Part shown: positions 1 to 6,266 of the stretch, in pieces
How the letters are laid out: every line of letters starts with the position of its first letter
How positions within the stretch are numbered: position 1 is the first letter of the stretch
Source: Rhabdothermincola sp036846205
GTDB lineage: Bacteria; Actinomycetota; Acidimicrobiia; Acidimicrobiales; Acidimicrobilacustridaceae
Length of the DNA: 15,085 nt
Direction of reading: 5' to 3'
Assembly: GCF_036846205.1 (NCBI RefSeq)
Contig: NZ_DAIUCK010000082.1
Location: 1 to 15,085 of the forward strand
Translations under genes and position numbers: made by a program
The notes under the pieces: generated by a model
The model's database searches: none
Seen by the model: only the letters and a program-made list of their open reading frames with translations
What the model was told of the DNA's origin: nothing

Positions 1-1
1 C

Positions 2-646
2 CACGGGGGAGCGCGCTGGGAACTCGACCGGGAGATCGTCGAGCAGCTCACCCGGGCGGTCGAGCCCGCCCGGCGGGAGCGGATCGAGCGGCGCCTGTCG
101 GAGGCGGTGGAGGCATTCCAGGCGGAACGGTTCGCGGACGCGGCACGGATCCTCAAGGCCCTCGCCGACCAGGCCCCCGGCGTGGCGGCCATCCGTGAGC
201 TCTACGGGCTCACGTTGTACCGACTGGGGCGCTGGCGCTCCGCCATCCGCGAGCTGGAAGCGTTCGAGACCCTGACCGCGTCCGCGGAGCAGCATCCGGT
301 GCTCGCCGACTGCCATCGGGCCCTGGGGCACTGGGAGACGGTGGACGAGCTGTGGGAGGAACTGCGCCGGGCCGCGCCCTCACCGGAGTTGGTCACCGAA
401 GGACGGATCGTCACTGCCGGCGCGCGGGCGGATCGCGGTGACCTGCGGGCCGCGATCGCCCTGCTGGAGCAGGGCTTCCGCTATCCCCGCTCGCCCAAGG
501 TCCACCATCTGCGGCGGGCCTACGCCCTCGCGGACCTCTACGAGCGCGCCGGCGACCTCGCTCGGAGCCGGGAGCTGTTCGCTCGAATCCAGCGCGACGC
601 CCCGGACTTCGCTGACGTCGACGACCGGGTCCGGGCTCTTCGCTGA
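2..646 (+). CDS. TPR-repeat protein, 5' end outside the window (Rv1691-like)
   Basis: The frame is open from the left edge to TGA 644-646. The first in-frame start-like codon is GTG 107, but the codons before it read as a continuous amphipathic, Arg/Glu-rich helix (ending RRLSEAVEAFQ) that runs into the TPR region, so the true start is probably off-window. The protein consists of paired helices of TPR type, e.g. GLTLYRLGRWRSAIRELEAF, HPVLADCHRALGHWE, then RIVTAGARADRGDLRAAIAL and ALADLYERAGDLARSRELF. Spacing and phrases such as LPV/HPVLADC-RALG and RIV-AGAR-D-G resemble, from memory, the actinobacterial family of M. tuberculosis Rv1691. TPR proteins act as protein-interaction scaffolds; no enzymatic motif is visible and the partner is unknown. 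In mycobacteria this gene lies directly before the HAD phosphatase gene. Here the aldolase, kor and DUF1015 genes separate them. Identity by family resemblance and synteny; specific function unknown. Confidence 0.75.
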   Translation, partial: HGGARWELDREIVEQLTRAVEPARRERIERRLSEAVEAFQAERFADAARILKALADQAPGVAAIRELYGLTLYRLGRWRSAIRELEAFETLTASAEQHPVLADCHRALGHWETVDELWEELRRAAPSPELVTEGRIVTAGARADRGDLRAAIALLEQGFRYPRSPKVHHLRRAYALADLYERAGDLARSRELFARIQRDAPDFADVDDRVRALR

Positions 647-647
647 A

Positions 648-672
648 GGCCTGCGCCAGGCGGCGCCAGGCC
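648..672 (+). terminator. Hairpin directly after the TPR gene
   Basis: Just after the TGA at 644-646, GGCCTG (648-653) can pair with CAGGCC (667-672). An alternative small hairpin is GCCTG (649-653) / CAGGC (657-661). There is no U-tract. It could be a weak terminator or an mRNA 3'-end structure. Confidence 0.3.
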
Positions 673-686
673 GCTCCGCAAACGCG

Positions 687-711
687 GGCGGCGCCACCGA
701 GCAGCGCCGCC
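687..711 (+). terminator. 8-bp G+C hairpin between the TPR and aldolase genes
   Basis: GGCGGCGC at 687-694 is perfectly complementary to GCGCCGCC at 704-711, with a 9-nt loop. No T-run follows, as is common for putative terminators in G+C-rich actinobacteria. It lies upstream of the likely fbaB promoter, so it would separate the two transcription units. The rest of 647-815 holds no gene. Confidence 0.4.
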
Positions 712-739
712 AGGTTCGGTCCGGTCGGGGACGGCTCGC

Positions 740-745
740 TACTGT
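740..745 (+). promoter_or_regulatory. Candidate -10 hexamer for fbaB (TACTGT)
   Basis: TACTGT fits the actinobacterial sigma-A -10 pattern TANNNT and lies about 70 nt before the ATG. A loose -35 (TTCGGT, 715-720) is 19 nt away. A 5-bp inverted repeat (CTCGA 749-753, TCGAG 760-764) falls near the expected start of the transcript. Pattern-based only. Confidence 0.3.
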
Positions 746-802
746 TGCCTCGAGGCCTTTCGAGCCTGCTCCGCGAACCCGTTCACCTCGTCAGTCGACT
801 TC

Positions 803-810
803 GAGAGGGA
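803..810 (+). promoter_or_regulatory. Ribosome binding site deciding the fbaB start
   Basis: GAGAGGGA ends 5 nt before ATG 816. It supports this start over the much longer upstream frame. Confidence 0.7.
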
Positions 811-815
811 GTGGC

Positions 816-1868
816 ATGACCGACATCCAAGCGCTCCTCGGCGACGAAGCCGAGCAGCTGCTCACCTACGAGTGCAAGGGCATCCCCAAGGAGGACCTGG
901 TCCTGCCGGGCTCGGACATCGTCGACCGGGTGTACCGGGACTCCGACCGGTCCCCGCAGGTCCTGCGCAACCTGCAGGCCATGTTCGCCGCGGGCCGCCT
1001 CGGCGGCACGGGCTACCTGTCGATCCTGCCGGTCGATCAGGGGATCGAGCACTCCGGTGCGGCCTCGTTCGCGCCGAACCCCAAGTATTTCGATCCGAAG
1101 AACATCGTCGAGTTGGCCATCGAAGGGGGTTGCAACGCGGTGGCCACCACCTTCGGCGTGCTGGGCCTGTGCTCACGCAGCTACGCCCATCGCATCCCCT
1201 TCATCGTGAAGCTCAACCACAACGAGATGCTCTCCTACCCGAACACCTACGACCAGATCATGTACGGCTCGGTCGAGGAGGCATGGAACCTCGGAGCCGC
1301 CGGTGTGGGGGCCACGATCTACTTCGGCTCGGCCGAGTCCCACCGCCAGATCGTCGAGGTGAGCGAGGCGTTCCAGCAGGCGCACGAGCTCGGCATGTTC
1401 ACCGTGCTGTGGTGCTACCTGCGCAACCCGGACTTCAAGGTCGACGGCGTGAACTACGAGGACAGCGCAGATCTCACGGGACAGGCCAACCACATGGGCG
1501 TCACCATCGAGGCGGACATCATCAAGCAGAAGCAGCCGACGAAGAACGGCGGGTACAACGCCGTGGGCTTCGGCAAGACGAGCAAGCTCGTCTACGGGGA
1601 GCTGGTGGCGGAGAACCCCATCGACTGGACTCGCTGGCAGGTCGTGAACAACTACATGGGGCGGATCGGCCTCATCAACAGCGGCGGCGAGTCGAAGGGT
1701 GCGAGCGATCTGGCCGACGCGGTCCGCACGGCGGTCATCAACAAGCGCGCCGGCGGCACGGGCCTCATCAGCGGCCGCAAGGCCTTCCAGCGTCCGATGG
1801 CCGAAGGCGTTGAGCTGCTGAACGCCATCCAGGACGTCTACCTCGACGACTCCGTGACCGTCGCCTGA
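816..1868 (+). CDS. fbaB: Class I fructose-bisphosphate aldolase, DhnA/FbaB type
   Basis: Catalyses reversible cleavage of fructose 1,6-bisphosphate to glyceraldehyde 3-phosphate and dihydroxyacetone phosphate in the cytosol (glycolysis/gluconeogenesis) through a lysine Schiff base. The product is 350 aa, which is, from memory, the length of E. coli FbaB, and the two match along their length: N-terminal MTDIQALLG, GYLSILPVDQGIEHSG, FVKLNHNE-type and YPNTYDQ segments, ATIYFGS, DLTGQANH, the DIIKQK segment whose Lys237 is the likely Schiff-base residue, GLINSGG and the phosphate-binding region INKRAGGTGLISGRKAF. ATG 816 is chosen because AGGGA (806-810) lies 5 nt upstream and the N-terminus matches the family. 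The frame stays open upstream to 438, but that extension is low-complexity and overlaps the TPR gene. It appears monocistronic: hairpins flank it and korA has its own ribosome binding site. Confidence 0.95.
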   Translation: MTDIQALLGDEAEQLLTYECKGIPKEDLVLPGSDIVDRVYRDSDRSPQVLRNLQAMFAAGRLGGTGYLSILPVDQGIEHSGAASFAPNPKYFDPKNIVELAIEGGCNAVATTFGVLGLCSRSYAHRIPFIVKLNHNEMLSYPNTYDQIMYGSVEEAWNLGAAGVGATIYFGSAESHRQIVEVSEAFQQAHELGMFTVLWCYLRNPDFKVDGVNYEDSADLTGQANHMGVTIEADIIKQKQPTKNGGYNAVGFGKTSKLVYGELVAENPIDWTRWQVVNNYMGRIGLINSGGESKGASDLADAVRTAVINKRAGGTGLISGRKAFQRPMAEGVELLNAIQDVYLDDSVTVA

Positions 1869-1884
1869 CCGACCGTCACCCGCT

Positions 1885-1901
1885 CCGGCGGCAGGCGCCG
1901 G
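1885..1901 (+). terminator. Hairpin 16 nt after the fbaB stop
   Basis: CCGGCG (1885-1890), loop GCAGG, CGCCGG (1896-1901): a perfect 6-bp all-G/C stem. There is no U-tract. It is a likely terminator or mRNA-stabilising structure for fbaB and overlaps the first unit of the 11-bp repeat. Confidence 0.4.
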
Positions 1902-1930
1902 TGCCGCGCCGGTGCCGAACCGGTGCCGGC
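1898..1930 (+). repeat. Three tandem 11-bp repeats, core CCGGTGCCG
   Basis: CCGGTGCCG occurs at 1898-1906, 1909-1917 and 1920-1928, exactly 11 bp apart, with variable two-base linkers (CG, AA, GC). It lies between the fbaB stop and the korA promoter region. Confidence 0.8.
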
Positions 1931-1966
1931 CTGCGGGGCGTGCGCGAGGTCGCCGGCAGGCGGCGA

Positions 1967-1972
1967 TACAGT
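1967..1972 (+). promoter_or_regulatory. Candidate -10 hexamer for korAB (TACAGT)
   Basis: TACAGT matches TANNNT. No TTG-type -35 is visible 16-19 nt upstream. A start near 1979 would give a leader of about 65 nt and place the inverted repeat 1980-1997 at the start of the transcript. Confidence 0.3.
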
Positions 1973-1979
1973 GACCGTC

Positions 1980-1997
1980 GGCGCCTGATTCGGCGCC
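1980..1997. repeat. Inverted repeat GGCGCC-N6-GGCGCC before korA
   Basis: Two copies of the palindrome GGCGCC (1980-1985 and 1992-1997) flank TGATTC. The arrangement reads as both a direct and an inverted repeat and begins about 7 nt after the candidate -10. It could be an operator or a leader hairpin. Confidence 0.55.
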
Positions 1998-2033
1998 CAC
2001 ACGTACCTCCTCCACAACAGGTTTCCACGGAAC

Positions 2034-2040
2034 AAAGGGG
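2034..2040 (+). promoter_or_regulatory. Ribosome binding site for korA
   Basis: AAAGGGG ends 5 nt before GTG 2046 and fixes the GTG as the korA start. Confidence 0.65.
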
Positions 2041-2045
2041 TTCTC

Positions 2046-3920
2046 GTGTCCGATACTGCTGAGCGCACCGCGCCCGAGGAGCTCGACCGGGTCATCATCC
2101 GCTTCGCCGGCGACTCGGGCGACGGGATGCAGCTCACCGGCGACCGCTTCACCAGCGCGAGCGCCCTGCTCGGGAATGATCTGGCGACCTTGCCTGAATT
2201 CCCCGCCGAGATCCGGGCACCCGCCGGCACGCTCGCCGGCGTGTCAGCGTTCCAGGTGCACATCTCCGATCACGACATCACCACGCCCGGCGACGCGCCG
2301 AACGTGCTGGTGGCGATGAATCCGGCTGCGTTGCGCAACGAGCTGCCCAAGCTCGAGCCCGGTGGCACCATCATTGTCAACGTCGACACCTTCGACGAGC
2401 GCAACCTGGCCAAAGCCGGCTACGACAGCAACCCACTGGTCGACGGCAGCCTCAAGGGCTACACGGTCTACGAGGTGCCGATGACCAGCCTCACGAAGCA
2501 GGCCTGCGAACCGCTCGGGGTCAAGCCCCGGGACGCGGACCGCTCCAAGAACTTCTTCGCCCTGGGCCTCCTCTCGTGGATGTACACCCGCCCTGAGCAA
2601 CCCACGCTGGACTGGATCGAGGCCAAGTTCGGCAAGAACGAGCTGGTGCGCGACGCGAACCTGGCGGCGTTCAAGGCCGGCCACGCGTTCGGCGAGACCG
2701 CGGAGCTCTTCGACCACCCCTACGAAGTGCGCCCCGCGCCTCAGAAGCCGGGCATCTACACGAACATCAACGGCAACACCGCGATGGCCTGGGGGCTCAT
2801 CGCAGCCAGTCAGCTCGCCAAGCTGCCGCTGTTCCTCGGGTCCTACCCGATCACCCCCGCCTCCGACATCCTCCACGAGCTGTCCAAGCACAAGAACTTC
2901 GGCGTGCGGACCCTCCAGGCGGAGGACGAGATCGCGGGCATCGGCGCCGCGCTCGGCGCCGCCTACGGGGGTCATCTCGGATGCACGACCACCAGCGGCC
3001 CCGGGGTGGCGCTCAAGGCCGAGACCATCGGTCTGGCGATCAGCCTCGAGCTTCCGTTGCTGATCATCGACATCCAGCGGGGCGGCCCCTCCACCGGACT
3101 GCCCACCAAGACCGAACAGGCCGACCTGCTGCTGGCCATGTACGGGCACCACGGCGAGTCACCGTTGCCGATCGTCGCCGCCTACAGCCCCTCGCACTGC
3201 TTCTTCGCGGCCATCGAGGCGGCGCGTATCGCGCTCAAGTACCGCACGCCGGTGATGGTCCTCTCGGACGGGTACCTGGCGAACGGCGCCGAGCCGTGGT
3301 TGCTGCCCGATGTGTCGACGCTGCCCGACATCAGCGTCGAGTTCGCCACCACTCCGAACCACGTCGACGACGACGGCAACGAGGTGTTCTGGCCCTACCT
3401 GCGTGATCCCGAGACGCTCGCCCGCCCCTGGGCGGTACCCGGCACGCCGGGCCTGATGCACCGAATCGGTGGCATCGAGAAGGCCGACGGCAGCGGCAAC
3501 ATCTCCTATGACCCGGACAACCACGAGCGCATGGTCCGGCTCCGGGCGGCCAAGGTGGCCGGGATCGCGAAGGACATCCCCCCGGTCGAGGTGACCGGCG
3601 ACGTCGCGGACGCGGAGTTGCTGGTCGTCGGGTGGGGCTCGACCTGGGGAGCCATCAGCGGCGCGGTCGACCGGGTGCGAGCTCGTGGTCGGCGGATCGC
3701 CCAGGCGCATCTCGTGCACCTGAACCCGTTCCCGAGCGACCTCGGTGACGTGCTCCGTCGGTACCCCAAGGTGCTCTGCCCCGAGATGAACCTCGGCCAG
3801 CTCTCGAAGCTGCTCCGCGCCGAGTACCTCGTCGATGTCCGCTCGGTCAACAAGGTGAAGGGCGTGCCCTTCACGGCCGGCGAGCTCGAGACCGCCATCC
3901 TGGAGACACTCGATGACTGA
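2046..3920 (+). CDS. korA: 2-oxoglutarate:ferredoxin oxidoreductase, fused gamma-alpha subunit
   Basis: The large subunit of a thiamine-diphosphate enzyme that oxidatively decarboxylates a 2-oxoacid (probably 2-oxoglutarate) to the acyl-CoA and reduces ferredoxin; the reaction can run in reverse in CO2-fixing organisms. The product is 624 aa. Residues about 15-215 form the gamma domain (FAGDSGDGMQ at 20-29, EFPAEIRAPAGT). Residues about 235-440 form the Pyr/alpha domain, with YPITPASD at 267-274, Glu293 in QAEDEIAGIG (candidate ThDP-activating Glu), TTTSGPGVALK and RGGPSTGLPTKTEQADL. The C-terminal part includes VGWGSTWG and HLNPFP. This is the domain order of mycobacterial KorA (Rv2455c), to which it reads closely by memory. 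It overlaps korB by 8 nt, indicating translational coupling. Substrate (2-oxoglutarate rather than pyruvate) is assigned by family resemblance, not proven by residues. Confidence 0.93.
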   Translation: MSDTAERTAPEELDRVIIRFAGDSGDGMQLTGDRFTSASALLGNDLATLPEFPAEIRAPAGTLAGVSAFQVHISDHDITTPGDAPNVLVAMNPAALRNELPKLEPGGTIIVNVDTFDERNLAKAGYDSNPLVDGSLKGYTVYEVPMTSLTKQACEPLGVKPRDADRSKNFFALGLLSWMYTRPEQPTLDWIEAKFGKNELVRDANLAAFKAGHAFGETAELFDHPYEVRPAPQKPGIYTNINGNTAMAWGLIAASQLAKLPLFLGSYPITPASDILHELSKHKNFGVRTLQAEDEIAGIGAALGAAYGGHLGCTTTSGPGVALKAETIGLAISLELPLLIIDIQRGGPSTGLPTKTEQADLLLAMYGHHGESPLPIVAAYSPSHCFFAAIEAARIALKYRTPVMVLSDGYLANGAEPWLLPDVSTLPDISVEFATTPNHVDDDGNEVFWPYLRDPETLARPWAVPGTPGLMHRIGGIEKADGSGNISYDPDNHERMVRLRAAKVAGIAKDIPPVEVTGDVADAELLVVGWGSTWGAISGAVDRVRARGRRIAQAHLVHLNPFPSDLGDVLRRYPKVLCPEMNLGQLSKLLRAEYLVDVRSVNKVKGVPFTAGELETAILETLDD

Positions 3921-4932
3921 CACCTCGGTCCCCACGACGACCCGCAAGGATTGGGCCAGCGATCAGGAGGTCCGCTGGTGCCCCGGGTGCGGTGACTATT
4001 CGATCCTCGCCGCCGTACAGCTGCTCATGCCCGAGCTGGGCGTTCGACGCGAGAACACGGTGTTCGTCTCGGGCATCGGGTGCGCCGCCCGGTTCCCCTA
4101 CTACATGAACACCTACGGGCTCCATGGCATCCACGGCCGGGCTCCCGCCATCGCCACCGGCCTGGCCATGGCCCGCCCGGATCTCGACGTGTGGGTGGTG
4201 GGCGGTGACGGCGACATGCTGTCGATCGGTGGCAACCACCTGATCCACGCGCTTCGCCGGAACGTGAGCATCAAGATCCTGATGTTCAACAACCAGATCT
4301 ACGGGCTCACGAAGGGTCAGTACTCGCCGACCAGTGAAGTCGGCAAGGTCACCAAGTCCACACCCTTCGGTTCGCTCGACACGCCGTTCAACCCGATCAG
4401 CATGGCGCTCGGGGCCGAGGCGACGTTCGTGGCCCGCACGCACGACATGGATCGTCAGCACATGATGGAGACGTTCCGGCGAGCCCACGAGCACAAGGGC
4501 GCGGCGTTCATCGAGATCTACCAGAACTGCAACGTCTTCAACGACGGTGCATTCGAGAGCATCACCGCCAGGTCGAACCGCGACGACATGCTCATCCCGC
4601 TCGAGCACGGCCAGCCCATCCGCTTCGGCAAGGCACGCGAGAAGGGCGTCATGCTCGGCACCGACGGCAGGTTGCACCTCGTCGAGGTGGCCGAGGTGGG
4701 CGAGGACCGCATCCTCGTGCACGACGAGAAGAACGACCGGGGTCTCGGGTTCATGCTGTCGCGGCTCTCGCACGGCCCCCACGAGCCCACGCCGATCGGT
4801 GTGTTCCGCGCCGTCGAGCACCCCGAGTACGTGGAGGAGACCGACCGGCAGCTGCTCGCCGCGCAGAGCCAGAAGGGGCCGGGCGACCTCCAGGCGCTCC
4901 TGCACAGCGGCGCCACCTGGACCGTCGAGTAG
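3913..4932 (+). CDS. korB: 2-oxoglutarate:ferredoxin oxidoreductase, beta subunit
   Basis: The 339-aa partner of KorA, carrying the PP half of the ThDP site and the single iron-sulfur cluster. Visible features are WCPGCGDYSIL (Cys23, Cys26), SGIGCAARFPYY (Cys57) and YQNCNVF (Cys206), the four cysteines expected to hold one [4Fe-4S] cluster. They also include HGRAPAIATG and the ThDP/Mg motif VGGDGDMLSIGGNHLIH followed by ILMFNNQIYGLTKGQ. ATG 3913 lies inside the end of korA and has GGAG (3902-3905) 7 nt upstream. No ferredoxin-like delta domain is present in either subunit, as in the two-subunit mycobacterial Rv2454c/Rv2455c enzyme. The gene ends 49 nt before the convergent DUF1015 gene; no strong terminator is visible in that gap. 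Confidence 0.94.
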   Translation: MTDTSVPTTTRKDWASDQEVRWCPGCGDYSILAAVQLLMPELGVRRENTVFVSGIGCAARFPYYMNTYGLHGIHGRAPAIATGLAMARPDLDVWVVGGDGDMLSIGGNHLIHALRRNVSIKILMFNNQIYGLTKGQYSPTSEVGKVTKSTPFGSLDTPFNPISMALGAEATFVARTHDMDRQHMMETFRRAHEHKGAAFIEIYQNCNVFNDGAFESITARSNRDDMLIPLEHGQPIRFGKAREKGVMLGTDGRLHLVEVAEVGEDRILVHDEKNDRGLGFMLSRLSHGPHEPTPIGVFRAVEHPEYVEETDRQLLAAQSQKGPGDLQALLHSGATWTVE

Positions 4933-4981
4933 ACGAGCAGACCGGGCTCGCTCCGCCGGGCTGTGCCGCGGGCGGGCGTCC

Positions 4982-6205
4982 TCAGCCCAGGGAGCGGAAG
5001 ACCACGCCTGTGGCGGGTTTCGGGTGGAAGAAGGTCGTCTTCGGGGGCATGCGCTCGCCCCCCTGAGCGATCTCGACGATCTGCCTGACGGTCGCCGGCC
5101 GCAGCAGGACACCCGCGCTCGCCTCCCCCTTGCGCACCCGGTCGACGACCTGGCGGACGCCGTGCTGGTAGACCACGTCATGGGGTGGGAGCGGCCTGAG
5201 TGACACCTCGAGCCGGCAGCTGTCCAGGTCTCGGGTCGAGGCCAACACCTCGGTCCTCGGTCGGAGGGCGACGGCCCGGTCCGGCTCGACCAGCACCAGG
5301 AATCCCTCCTGCTGCATGCGACCGACGATGTCAGGCTCCACCTCGACGGGTTCGCCGATCTCGAACGCCCACGAGAGGGCGCCGGCGACGTCGAAGCCGG
5401 CGGGCAGCCCGCACAGGAGGCGATGGATCGGCTGGACGCAGAGCTCGTCATCAGCAAGCTCCACGACCCAGGTCATCACCGCAGCCGGGCCCGAGGCGAG
5501 TTCACCGTGCGCAGCTTCCTCCCCCTGCTCGGTCAGGTAGCGCAGGGCGGTCTCGTAGCGGTGGTGCCCGTCGGCGATGACCACCGGTGCCCCCGAGACG
5601 GCCGCTCGGATGGCCTGTAACCGTTGTTCGTCGGTCGTGCGCCACAGCGAATGGGTGACCCCGTCGCCGTCCGTCCAGCGGGCCAGTGGGGCGCTCGTGG
5701 TGTCGAGCAGGTCGGTGAGGCCAGCGGCCGGGGAGAGGCCCCACACGGCGGAGAGGTTCGCCCGGGTGGCTCGCTGGAGGGCCAAGCGGTCGCTCTTGGC
5801 TTTGGGGGTGGTGAGCTCGTGCGGGAGGATCGGCTGCCCATCACCGGCGGGGATCTCGCCCGGTGGGCTCAGCTCCAGCGCGCCGTAGACCCCGGTGGTG
5901 TGGCGCGACCGACCGTGATCGTCGAGGTAGTCGACCCGGTAGACGTAGAAGCCGGGTTCCGGGTCCTGCAGGAGGGTGCCGTCGTCGAGCCAGCGTCGGA
6001 ACGTCGCGGCCGCGTGTCGGTAGGCGTCGCCGCCGCCATCGGGATGGGCGGGCAGGTCGACGTGGACCACGTTGGCGGGATGGCGGGCGGCGAGCGTGGC
6101 CCGCAGATGGGGATCGATGACGTCGTAGGGCGGCGCGGTGACGTCGGCCAGATCGATGCGGTCGAGGTCGTAGTGGATCCCGCGGAAGGGCTCGAATCGG
6201 GGCAC
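4982..6205 (-). CDS. DUF1015 family protein (COG4198)
   Basis: A 407-aa protein with the family hallmarks: N-terminal PFRGIHYD and APPYDVI, a central VVIADGHHRYETAL (Asp212-Gly-His-His-Arg216), and a C-terminal RMPPKTTFFHPKPATGVVFR. No signal peptide or membrane segment is seen, so it is probably cytosolic. The biochemical role is not established to my knowledge. The DGHHR signature resembles the nucleotide-binding motif of the ParB/Srx/SerK fold, so a kinase- or nucleotidase-like activity is conceivable; this is inference. The start is GTG (6203-6205): an in-frame TAG lies just four codons upstream and the N-terminus matches family members. AGGGG is only 2 nt from the GTG, too close for normal use, while TAGACA sits 6 nt upstream, suggesting a leaderless mRNA. 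It is convergent with korB and divergent from the HAD gene. Confidence 0.9.
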   Translation of the reverse strand: MPRFEPFRGIHYDLDRIDLADVTAPPYDVIDPHLRATLAARHPANVVHVDLPAHPDGGGDAYRHAAATFRRWLDDGTLLQDPEPGFYVYRVDYLDDHGRSRHTTGVYGALELSPPGEIPAGDGQPILPHELTTPKAKSDRLALQRATRANLSAVWGLSPAAGLTDLLDTTSAPLARWTDGDGVTHSLWRTTDEQRLQAIRAAVSGAPVVIADGHHRYETALRYLTEQGEEAAHGELASGPAAVMTWVVELADDELCVQPIHRLLCGLPAGFDVAGALSWAFEIGEPVEVEPDIVGRMQQEGFLVLVEPDRAVALRPRTEVLASTRDLDSCRLEVSLRPLPPHDVVYQHGVRQVVDRVRKGEASAGVLLRPATVRQIVEIAQGGERMPPKTTFFHPKPATGVVFRSLG

Positions 6206-6211
6206 CGCCCC

Positions 6212-6217
6212 TGTCTA
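6212..6217 (-). promoter_or_regulatory. Candidate leaderless -10 for the DUF1015 gene (TAGACA)
   Basis: On the minus strand TAGACA ends 6 nt before GTG 6205. This spacing would put the transcription start on the start codon. The last base deviates from TANNNT, and no -35 is obvious. Confidence 0.3.
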
Positions 6218-6254
6218 CCAGGCAGCGAGGGACCCGGCGGTCGGTGGGGTGTGT

Positions 6255-6260
6255 CACGAT
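6255..6260 (+). promoter_or_regulatory. Candidate leaderless -10 for the HAD gene (CACGAT)
   Basis: CACGAT keeps the A at position 2 and T at position 6 of TANNNT and ends 6 nt before ATG 6267. The 61-nt region between the two divergent starts (6206-6266) must hold both promoters. Confidence 0.3.
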
Positions 6261-6266
6261 CGCCGG

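Noticed and set aside
438..815. An upstream extension of the aldolase frame giving a 476-aa protein
   Set aside because: The extra 126 residues are low-complexity Ser/Arg/Pro-rich, overlap the TPR gene and have no family match. ATG 816 has a well-spaced ribosome binding site and a family-typical N-terminus.
3871..5457. A 528-aa open frame on the minus strand opposite korB and into DUF1015
   Set aside because: It is a mirror of korB and DUF1015 coding sequence, typical in G+C-rich DNA; composition is Arg/His/Val-biased and no domain is seen.
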